From Arthrobacter sp. FB24 (GTDB lineage: Bacteria > Actinomycetota > Actinomycetes > Actinomycetales > Micrococcaceae), in assembly GCF_000196235.1 (NCBI RefSeq), contig NC_008541.1:496001-560000 (forward strand): DNA of 64,000 nucleotides, given 5' to 3'. The notes beneath the pieces are model-generated. The model saw only the letters and a program-made list of their open reading frames with translations, ran no database searches and was not told the DNA's origin. Positions 1 through 7,067 of this stretch are shown piece by piece. A program made the translations under genes and the position numbers. Numbering within the stretch: the stretch's first letter is position 1; each line of letters begins with the position of its first letter.

Positions 1-75
1 TCTGCTGTCCTTAGCTTGGGGTTGGGCATATGGCTCCTCCGGCCACATCGAGGGGGCAAGAACATACACTCTTAA
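1..75 (+). CDS. possible 3' end of a membrane protein gene (partial)
   Basis: The frame starting at base 1 is open for 24 codons and ends in TAA at 73-75. The predicted peptide has a hydrophobic stretch (LSLGLGIWLL) followed by a basic tail (RPHRGGK), as in the C-terminus of a single-pass or sortase-anchored surface protein. It is too short to assign and may be chance. No other gene is evident before the RHS gene. Confidence 0.2.
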   Translation, partial: SAVLSLGLGIWLLRPHRGGKNIHS

Positions 76-236
76 CTGGACTGATGGGGGCTTGAGTGTG
101 TCAAGTATTCGTGGCCCCGGCAGGGCGGCTTAAGTTGGCCCCACTTCGGTCTGTTTTGCGGGGGGCGTGTCTCATTCTGGTGAATGTCTGTGTCCTGTCG
201 GCCGACGACTTATTCAAGTTATTTTCCTAATCGCTT

Positions 237-3200
237 GTGCTTTTGATGGCTGTGCGTGAAGATTCCTTTCAAGCCCTAGATGACGACGGCTTGTGGGGCC
301 GAAATTTGGGGGTTTTGGTGCGTCTTTGTCGTATGGCTTTGTCCTTTGTTGTTGTGACATCAGTGGCTTTGACAGGGATGGGCGCACCTGCTGTGGCCGC
401 CCTTGACGCGTCAGTACTGACCGCCCCGGCGGCTCCATCACCTCCGTCCAGTCCAGTAACGGAGGCGAAACTGGAACCGGCGCCTGAGCCTGTCCAGGTC
501 GAGCCAGAACCGGGGGATGAAGTACCTTCCTCTGATGCTGAAGGTACGCCCATCATCCCGGAGGAAGCGCCGGCGGCTTTGGCTGTCGCCGCCTTGGCCC
601 CGGCAACCGGAGCGAATGGCGTCGCGTCAGGCAACCGTGCCGCTGCGTCCATGGTCACCCGCCAGCTTTCGGATGCCGCCGCACTTTCCTGGAATCCGAC
701 GAACGGGAACATCGTGCTGACCGGGGATCTGCTGCATCTGAAAGGCGTCACCCGGGACATGGACGTGAAATGGCGCTACAACAGCCTCAATGACGTCCGC
801 CCAACGCTTTCGGTCGGTACCCGTGAAGCTGGCGTCAGGGTCGATGCGTCCAACAACATCACGTACACCGCAGCGGACGGCGGGGAGTACACCTTCGTTC
901 CCGACGGAGCCGGAGGATGGACCCGGCCCGCAGGCCTGAATGCCTCTATCCGGTCGCTTTCCGCAACCAACCTCAACATCAATTTCGATGACACCGGATA
1001 TGGCAATGGATACGTCAAGAGCGGGGACGTGTACGTCCTCCGAAGCGAGGACGACCACTACGGAGACCTTCCCAACCGGGCCTCGTACTACGACACCGAC
1101 GGCCGACTCAGTGCCAGCTCGGATAACCGGAACCAGATCATCAACTACGTCTACCAGGACGCGAATAACGAGGAACAGCCCTCCCAGATCATCGACACCA
1201 CGATCAACCGGGCGATCAACATCGAGTACAACGGCGGATCCGGACGGATGTCCAAGATCACCAACGCCTCCGGCGCGGCCCTGTCCTTCACCTACAACTC
1301 CGCCGGCAAGATTGCCACCGTCAAAGACGGCCGCGGCACCACCACCACCCTGGAGTACGACACCAATGGCAGGGCAAAGAAAATAACCTACGGCACCGGC
1401 ACCACCGCCCAAAGCATCTTCACCCCGGCTTACCCCACCGCGACATCCTCGACGCTGACGGACCCGAACAATAAAACAGCGACCTACGCTTTCACAGGAG
1501 CCCGGCAGGTCACCCAGGTCACCGATCCGAACGGGAACACCACCCAAGCCACCTGGGACGCCCACGACAACCGCCTGACCTCAGTGGACGGGCTGGCCAA
1601 GACAACCACCGCCACGTACAACCTCAATAACTCCCTGACCAAGATCACCAAGCCCGCAGCCGGGACCGGGACAGGAAGCGAAACGATCTACACCTATGCC
1701 GGCCCGAACGGCCGCCTACCGATCGCGTCCACAAACAGCGAAGGACACGTCACCACCTATGGCTACGACGTGAACACTGCCAACATCGACAAGGCACAGA
1801 CACCAGGGCCCAACGGCGGCGCAGGCGGCGCCCGAACCTGGAACTTTGAGCGCGATGACGAACTAACCACCTGCGGAGCTCAGCGCGGTCAGCTGTGCAA
1901 AACCACGGACGGCAACGGCAACGTCACCAGCTACGCCTACGACGCAAACCGCAACCCCGTCACGATCACCCGCCCAGCACCCCTTGGTGTCATCACCAAC
2001 ACCTTCGACGCCGCAGACCGGCTGATCACGTCCAAAGATGGCAAGAACCAGACCCAGACCCACACCTACGACAACAATGACCGGATCACCCAGACCCGCC
2101 AGGGCGCCACCTGCATCCCCGCGACCTGCGTCACCTACACCTACGACGCGAACGGCAACCTCACCCAGCGCGTCGACGCAGGGGGCACCACCACCATCAC
2201 TTACGACGCCCAGAATAGGCCAACGACTAAGACCATCGGCGGCACCACCACGACGCTCACCTACGACGGGGCCTCCAACATCCTGACCAGTGTGGACCCG
2301 CTCGGGACCGTGACCTATAAATACGACGCCGGGAACCGGCTGATCTCCCTCGCCGAGCCCGGCGGATCCTGCCCCGCAACCCCGGTATTTCCGAACAGCA
2401 CCAAATGCACGGGCTTCGAATACGACGCCAACAACAACCGCACCGCCACGAAATACCCCAACGGGATGAAGAACACCACGGTCATCGACGCGGCCGGGCG
2501 GACCACCTCCATCACCGCGACCAACACCACCGCGGGCGTCCTGGCCAGACGCGCCTACACCTACACCGTCAACGGCACCAAAGACGGTGCCCTGCGCAAA
2601 ACCGTCACCGACCATGCAGGCACCGTCACCACCTACAACTACGACGAGGTCAACCGGCTCACCCAGGCCGTGACCGGGACCAACACCGAAACCTGGGCCT
2701 ACGACAAGAACAGCAACCGGACCGTCGATACCAAGACCGGGACCGCGAACGTGTACAACGCCTACAACGGAGCCGACCAGCTCTGCTGGGTAGGGGCCAG
2801 CGCCGGGACCTGCGCCTCACCCCCGGCAGGGGCCGTCACCTACGCCTACGACGCCAACGGCAACACCACCACCGCCGGGGCAACCACCCAGACCTACAAC
2901 GTCTTTGACCAGTTCACCTCCAACACCAACGGCGGCACCACCAACTACGCCTACGCAGGCACCCGCAACGACGAACGCACCACCGCCGACGGAACCGCGT
3001 TCCTCAACGGTGCACTGGGCATCACCCGCCAAACCACCGGCGGGGCAGCCACGTCCTTCATCCGTGACCCGGACGGTAACCTCGTCAGCATGCGCACCAG
3101 CACCGGAGCCAGCTACTACTACACCACCGACGCCCTCGGCTCGGTCATCCTCCTCACTGACAGCGCCCAGACGAAAGCCGCCGAATACGCCTACGACTCC

Positions 3201-3605
3201 TGGGGACTGACCACCACCAACAGCGGCGCCCAGGCAGCTGTGAACCCGTGGACCTACGCCGGCGGGTACAACGACACCACCAGCAACCGCATCAAATTCG
3301 GCGCCCGCTACTACAACCCCTGGCGCGGACGCTTCACCCAACCCGACCCATCAGGCCAAGACCAAAACCGTTACGCCTACGTAAGCTGCAACCCAATCAA
3401 CGCCACAGACCCAACGGGCCTCGGCCCTGCCGAATGCTTTTTCAACGCTTCGGCCGCTGTATTTTCCGCTTTCGTTGTTGCGGGGGCAGGCGCCGCCGCT
3501 GTCGCAACTGGCGGTTTGGCAGTCGTTGGCTTGATCGGGGCGATTGGACTTGAGGCTACTACTGCCACTGCCGCTGGCTACTACTGTGGAGAGCTGATCA
3601 AATGA
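237..3605 (+). CDS. secreted RHS/YD-repeat protein with variable C-terminal tip
   Basis: This 1122-residue protein has a hydrophobic signal segment at about 33-50 (probable cleavage after AVAA, about 55). A low-complexity Pro/Ala/Glu linker follows, then a long array of YD-type repeats (many Y-D-A-N-G-N motifs) from about 160 to 960. The conserved RHS core (DPDGNLVS ... RYYNPWRGRF ... DPTG) ends near 1065. RHS proteins are large shell-forming surface or secreted proteins that often carry exchangeable toxins after this core. Here the tip is only about 60 residues, rich in Gly, Ala and Val, with no recognised nuclease or deaminase motif. Codon use becomes more T-rich after about 3430, as expected for an exchanged tip. 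The GTG at 237 and an in-frame ATG at 246 are both possible starts, with no clear ribosome-binding site for either. A small membrane protein gene overlaps its stop. Confidence 0.85.
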   Translation: MLLMAVREDSFQALDDDGLWGRNLGVLVRLCRMALSFVVVTSVALTGMGAPAVAALDASVLTAPAAPSPPSSPVTEAKLEPAPEPVQVEPEPGDEVPSSDAEGTPIIPEEAPAALAVAALAPATGANGVASGNRAAASMVTRQLSDAAALSWNPTNGNIVLTGDLLHLKGVTRDMDVKWRYNSLNDVRPTLSVGTREAGVRVDASNNITYTAADGGEYTFVPDGAGGWTRPAGLNASIRSLSATNLNINFDDTGYGNGYVKSGDVYVLRSEDDHYGDLPNRASYYDTDGRLSASSDNRNQIINYVYQDANNEEQPSQIIDTTINRAINIEYNGGSGRMSKITNASGAALSFTYNSAGKIATVKDGRGTTTTLEYDTNGRAKKITYGTGTTAQSIFTPAYPTATSSTLTDPNNKTATYAFTGARQVTQVTDPNGNTTQATWDAHDNRLTSVDGLAKTTTATYNLNNSLTKITKPAAGTGTGSETIYTYAGPNGRLPIASTNSEGHVTTYGYDVNTANIDKAQTPGPNGGAGGARTWNFERDDELTTCGAQRGQLCKTTDGNGNVTSYAYDANRNPVTITRPAPLGVITNTFDAADRLITSKDGKNQTQTHTYDNNDRITQTRQGATCIPATCVTYTYDANGNLTQRVDAGGTTTITYDAQNRPTTKTIGGTTTTLTYDGASNILTSVDPLGTVTYKYDAGNRLISLAEPGGSCPATPVFPNSTKCTGFEYDANNNRTATKYPNGMKNTTVIDAAGRTTSITATNTTAGVLARRAYTYTVNGTKDGALRKTVTDHAGTVTTYNYDEVNRLTQAVTGTNTETWAYDKNSNRTVDTKTGTANVYNAYNGADQLCWVGASAGTCASPPAGAVTYAYDANGNTTTAGATTQTYNVFDQFTSNTNGGTTNYAYAGTRNDERTTADGTAFLNGALGITRQTTGGAATSFIRDPDGNLVSMRTSTGASYYYTTDALGSVILLTDSAQTKAAEYAYDSWGLTTTNSGAQAAVNPWTYAGGYNDTTSNRIKFGARYYNPWRGRFTQPDPSGQDQNRYAYVSCNPINATDPTGLGPAECFFNASAAVFSAFVVAGAGAAAVATGGLAVVGLIGAIGLEATTATAAGYYCGELIK

Positions 3606-3760
3606 GACCGTTCGAACGTTCGTTGACCATCATCGGAATCTGCGGCGGAGCCGCCTTAGCAGTTTACGGCGCAACGATAGGATCCCCTTGGTGGATACTA
3701 GGGCTCCTAATCGTTCTATTCGGCGCGATCGTGTTGTGGACCGCCAAGAGTAAGAATTGA
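3602..3760 (+). CDS. small two-helix membrane protein, candidate immunity partner of the RHS tip
   Basis: The ATG overlaps the RHS stop (ATGA), so the two genes are almost certainly translationally coupled. The 52-residue product has two predicted membrane segments, about 7-23 (LTIIGICGGAALAVYG) and 30-47 (WWILGLLIVLFGAIVLW), joined by a short GATIGSP turn, with a basic C-terminus (TAKSKN). Codons such as TTA, ATA and CTA, rare in the rest of the window, are used several times, which suggests foreign origin. RHS toxins are usually followed directly by an immunity gene. A membrane protein here would fit a tip that acts in the membrane, but this function is inferred from position and topology only. 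It could also be a chaperone or an unrelated small protein. Confidence 0.55.
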   Translation: MRPFERSLTIIGICGGAALAVYGATIGSPWWILGLLIVLFGAIVLWTAKSKN

Positions 3761-3913
3761 GGTCTACCTCCAGTGGATTCCGCCAATCAGTGTATGGACC
3801 GAAGGCAGGCCCGGAACACTACCAGATTGCACTCACCGCTAAGTGGGCAAGTGAAATCGCTCCAGCTAATTCCAAAACCACTACCTTAAGCCGTAGACAA
3901 ACCCCTGTGCTGT

Positions 3914-4732
3914 TTACCTAGCGGCCTGCTGGGCGATGCTGTGGGCGAGGCGATATGAATCGGTTCCGGTTTCGATGATGGTGCCGTTGAAGGTCAGCCT
4001 GTCCACGATCGCGGCGCAGAGGCGTGGGTCGGTAAAGGTCTTGGTCCAGCCGGAGAAGGATTCGTTGGAGGCTATGGCGATGGAATTCTTCTCCTCCCGT
4101 TCGGTAAGGACCTGGAAGAGGAGTTCTGCGCCACGGCGGTCCAGTTCCATGTAGCCAAGTTCATCAATGCAGAGCAGATCCACCCGGCCATAGCGGGCGA
4201 TGGTCTTGGCCAGGACTCTCTCATCCGCGGCTTCGACGAGTTCGTTCACCAGCCGGGTCGCCAGGATGAATTTCACCCGGTAGCCCTTCTCCGCCGCGGC
4301 GGTGCCGAGACCGATCAGCAAGTGGGATTTTCCCGTCCCGGAATCCCCGATCAGGCACAGCGGCGATCCTTTGCGGATCCATTCCCCGGTAGCAAGGGTG
4401 TGGATAGTGGCGGGGTTGATGTTCGGGTTCGCGTCGAAATCGAAATCCCCGAGCCATTTGTCCCGGGGAAAGTTCGCTGCTTTGACCCGGCGGATCGAGG
4501 AGCGCCGGTCCCGGTCATCACATTCCGCCAGCAGCAGTTCGGCTAGAAAGCCCTGATAGGTCAGTTGTTCCTTGCCTGCGACGGTGAGGGCTTCGTCCAA
4601 GACAGCACGGATGGTTGGCAGGCGTAGCCGGCGGCAGGCTTGGTCCACGGCCGCGACGGCGGCCTGCTCGGTGAGACCGCGCCGCCGGCGCAGGGTCGGT
4701 GTGATGGTGGTGGCCGGTGCGGTGGGCCTCAT
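3914..4732 (-). CDS. istB: IS21-type helper ATPase IstB
   Basis: This 272-residue AAA+ protein is close to the usual 250-270 of IstB. Walker A is GDSGTGKS at 129-136, Walker B is DLLCIDELGY at 185-194, and a sensor-like SNESFSGW lies at 222-229. IstB assists the IstA transposase in target selection and strand transfer. Its start overlaps the stop of the preceding istA remnant by ATGA, the normal istA-istB arrangement. The istA gene is truncated, so this element should not transpose on its own unless IstA is supplied from elsewhere. Confidence 0.9.
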   Translation of the reverse strand: MRPTAPATTITPTLRRRRGLTEQAAVAAVDQACRRLRLPTIRAVLDEALTVAGKEQLTYQGFLAELLLAECDDRDRRSSIRRVKAANFPRDKWLGDFDFDANPNINPATIHTLATGEWIRKGSPLCLIGDSGTGKSHLLIGLGTAAAEKGYRVKFILATRLVNELVEAADERVLAKTIARYGRVDLLCIDELGYMELDRRGAELLFQVLTEREEKNSIAIASNESFSGWTKTFTDPRLCAAIVDRLTFNGTIIETGTDSYRLAHSIAQQAAR

Positions 4733-4935
4733 GACATGTCCTCCTTGGACGCGGTTCCTGCGGGGTGTTCGGTTCGTTTGGCCAGAAGCTCGTCATAGGC
4801 ACTGATCGAGGGCACGGGCCGGGTGTCGGGAGGGAGCCCGGCGATGACCGCGGCCGGGTCCTCCTCCGGACGACCCCGCCCCTCACCAGCACAAACGCAG
4901 GCTCGACCGGGCACCCCCACCGTAAGACCCGTCCG
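4729..4935 (-). pseudogene. 3' remnant of IS21 transposase gene istA
   Basis: The minus-strand frame directly upstream of istB encodes a C-terminus ending in PSISAYDELLAKR ... KEDMS. Its stop overlaps the istB start by ATGA. The SAYDELL-type ending and the overlap match IstA C-termini. Only about 65-70 residues look like IstA. The catalytic DDE and helix-turn-helix parts are absent, because the divergent resolvase gene begins at 5000. The exact left edge of the remnant is uncertain. This is probably an IS21 copy cut by a later insertion or deletion. Confidence 0.5.
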
Positions 4936-4999
4936 CTGAAGTGCCCGGTGACGGTGGCATATCTGGTCCACCAAAAGTACGCGTGGCACACTGTTGCGC

Positions 5000-5593
5000 A
5001 TGACCGCTTTGCTGGTCGGCTACGCGCGGGTGTCCACGGAGCAGCAGGACCTAACGGCGCAGCGCGACGCATTGTCAGCTATGGGGATCACCGCGGACCG
5101 GATCTACGTAGATCACGGGCTGACGGGCACTGACCGGAACCGTCCGGGCCTCAGGGAAGCGATGGCGGCCTGCCGGGACGGTGACACGTTCGTGGTCACC
5201 AAGCTGGACCGCCTCGCCAGGTCCGTTCGGGATGCCCACGAAATCGTCGACGAGCTCGCCCAGCGGAATGTGAAACTCAGCATCGGCGGATCGGTGCACG
5301 ACCCCACGGACCCCATCGGAAAGCTGCTATTCAACGTCCTGGCCATGGTGGCCGAATTCGAGAGCGACCTGATCCGGGCCCGTACCCGCGAGGGCATGAA
5401 AATCGCCAAGGCCAAAGGCCGCCTGAAGGGCAAAAAACCCAAGCTGTCTCCGGCCCAGGAAGCCCACCTCGTCAAATTGCACGATGCCGGCGAGCACACC
5501 ACCGGGGAACTCGCAGAACTCTTTTCAGTGGCCAGGTCCACGGTGTACCGGGCGGTGCAACGCGCCCGCCACAAGTCAGGACCTGCCCGCTAA
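5000..5593 (+). CDS. serine recombinase (resolvase/invertase family)
   Basis: The protein has 197 residues from the ATG at 5000 (a TTG lies six bases upstream). The N-terminal catalytic domain begins LLVGYARVST, with the nucleophilic serine at residue 12. It continues through the Arg-rich TKLDRLARS and the AEFESDLIRARTREG helix. The C-terminus has a Hin-like helix-turn-helix (TGELAELFSVARSTVYRAV). Length and order match the compact resolvases/invertases of about 180-200 residues, which act on res or inversion sites. It diverges from the istA/istB remnant, and it may belong to a Tn3-like element or act as a stand-alone invertase. No res site could be identified by eye. Confidence 0.92.
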   Translation: MTALLVGYARVSTEQQDLTAQRDALSAMGITADRIYVDHGLTGTDRNRPGLREAMAACRDGDTFVVTKLDRLARSVRDAHEIVDELAQRNVKLSIGGSVHDPTDPIGKLLFNVLAMVAEFESDLIRARTREGMKIAKAKGRLKGKKPKLSPAQEAHLVKLHDAGEHTTGELAELFSVARSTVYRAVQRARHKSGPAR

Positions 5594-5619
5594 CCGGAAG
5601 CTTGGCGAAGCCAACGCAA

Positions 5620-5654
5620 CAGCCCCTCCGGACCGGAAAGGTTCGGAGGGGCTG
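5620..5654. terminator. bidirectional hairpin between resolvase and cold-shock gene
   Basis: An 11-bp perfect stem (CAGCCCCTCCG / CGGAGGGGCTG) encloses a 13-nt loop. It lies between two convergent genes. There is no T-tract, as is common in high-GC actinobacteria. Confidence 0.7.
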
Positions 5655-5705
5655 GTGTTGGTGCAGGGTGGCCCGGCTAAGCGCCGTGACCGTTACCCTA
5701 AGCCT

Positions 5706-5909
5706 TTAGAGAGGGCGGATGTTCTCTGCCTGAGGGCCCTTCGGACCCTGGGTCACATCGAATTCGACCTTCTGGTTCTCGTCCAGTGAACGGTAACCGC
5801 TGGTAGCGATCGCCGAGTAGTGGGCGAAAACGTCAGCTGATCCGTCATCGGGGGCAATGAAGCCAAAACCCTTTTCGGCGTTGAACCATTTAACTGTGCC
5901 TGTTGCCAT
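5706..5909 (-). CDS. cspA: cold-shock protein (CspA family)
   Basis: This 67-residue single OB-fold protein begins [18 protein letters not shown]. It carries RNP1 (KGFGFI) and RNP2 (VFAHYSAI), the aromatic nucleic-acid-binding surface of CspA proteins. It acts as an RNA/ssDNA chaperone in the cytoplasm. A ribosome-binding site (AAAGGAA) precedes the ATG. The gene is followed by a gap of about 140 bp before the next gene upstream, room for the long 5' leader typical of csp genes. Several paralogues are usual, so cold induction cannot be assumed. Confidence 0.95.
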   Translation of the reverse strand: MATGTVKWFNAEKGFGFIAPDDGSADVFAHYSAIATSGYRSLDENQKVEFDVTQGPKGPQAENIRPL

Positions 5910-6053
5910 GGCTGCATTCCTTTATGTGACTCTGATTCTCTCTGCAGACACGGCGGCCCGCAGAGCGGAGAACGTCCCCCGCTGTCCCCAACGTACGGGG
6001 CGGACGCCTCGCTTGCAAGGGTATAAGTGCTCTTGCGACACTATATGTCCGCT

Positions 6054-6977
6054 TCAGCCGCCCTCGGCGTACATGGCAAGCAGGTCCCGGCCGAACTGAT
6101 GCGGTGACGTTTCGGACGGGCTGTGCCCCCCGCGGTACACCGAAATCCGGGCTCCGATGGACTGCGCGAACTGGCGGTGCAAGTGCAACGGCCACAAATC
6201 GTGCTCGCCCACCGCCACGAATTTCGGCACGGTTGCGGCGGCGAGGTGCTCCCGCAGGTCCGGGACATTCTTCATCAGCCCGTAGATGTCCCGCACGGAC
6301 TGGCGCCGCGTAAACCGGAACCGGTTCCGGACAAACCGCAGCCGGTTGGGGGAGACCTTGTTGACGTTCCGGCGGATGCCCCAGATCATCAGCGCAGCGC
6401 CCACCCGGCCATTGGCCAAGCCGGTGAACCGCCCGAACCGGCTGATCCCCCGGAAGCACTGCCCCGTCAGGGGCGGGCAGCTTAGAAGGGTGAAGCTGCG
6501 AAACAGCTCCGGGCGCTTTGAATAGGCAATCTGCGCCACGATCGCGGCAAAGGAGTACCCCACCACATGGGCAGGGACACCGCCCGACTCGAGGACGGCG
6601 ACGAAGTCGTTCACGAAGAGCTCGTAGTCATAATGCCTGCGGGGCGGGACGAGGTTCTCCGGCCCCGCGCCTGCCGATTCGTACTGGCCGGCAAGGTCGT
6701 AACTCAGCACATAGAACCCGGCTTCGGCAAGCTCCGGCATCATCACGGCGAAGTCCTCTTTGGAGCCCGTGGCACCGGGAACCAGCACCACCCGCGGGTT
6801 CTGCGGCTTGCCCATGGCCACCATCGCAAGACTCCCGCTCGGCGCCGCAAAACGAGTGCTCACCGAGCCTTTGGGAAGGACGGCCCAGTTCCAGTCGCGG
6901 ATCTCCGCATCCTTCAGCGTCGCATCATCCATCACCCCGTCCGCGGAAGGGTATTCCTCGTACTCGGGGGACGCCAT
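6054..6977 (-). CDS. alpha/beta hydrolase
   Basis: This 307-residue alpha/beta-hydrolase-fold protein has an oxyanion-region strand VVLVPGATGS (63-72). The nucleophile elbow is GYSFAA with Ser142, followed by Asp260 (VGEHDLW) and His285 (YRGGHSP), which together give a complete catalytic triad. No signal peptide is seen, so it is probably cytoplasmic. The substrate is unknown; an esterase or C-C hydrolase is equally possible. The ATG lies six bases after a -10-like hexamer, suggesting a leaderless transcript. It stands apart from the PEP-synthase-like gene upstream (90-bp gap). Confidence 0.85.
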   Translation of the reverse strand: MASPEYEEYPSADGVMDDATLKDAEIRDWNWAVLPKGSVSTRFAAPSGSLAMVAMGKPQNPRVVLVPGATGSKEDFAVMMPELAEAGFYVLSYDLAGQYESAGAGPENLVPPRRHYDYELFVNDFVAVLESGGVPAHVVGYSFAAIVAQIAYSKRPELFRSFTLLSCPPLTGQCFRGISRFGRFTGLANGRVGAALMIWGIRRNVNKVSPNRLRFVRNRFRFTRRQSVRDIYGLMKNVPDLREHLAAATVPKFVAVGEHDLWPLHLHRQFAQSIGARISVYRGGHSPSETSPHQFGRDLLAMYAEGG

Positions 6978-6983
6978 GGCTCA

Positions 6984-6989
6984 ACGATA
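6984..6989 (-). promoter_or_regulatory. -10 element for leaderless hydrolase transcript
   Basis: On the minus strand TATCGT is followed by six bases and then the ATG of the hydrolase. This places the expected transcription start at the start codon. No convincing -35 or Shine-Dalgarno sequence is present. Confidence 0.45.
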
Positions 6990-7067
6990 GCCCCGGCGGA
7001 ACCCGTTCCCTCGAAAAACGACCGCATCCCGCCCCGAGCAAGCCCCGGTACCAAGGTCAGCCGGACC

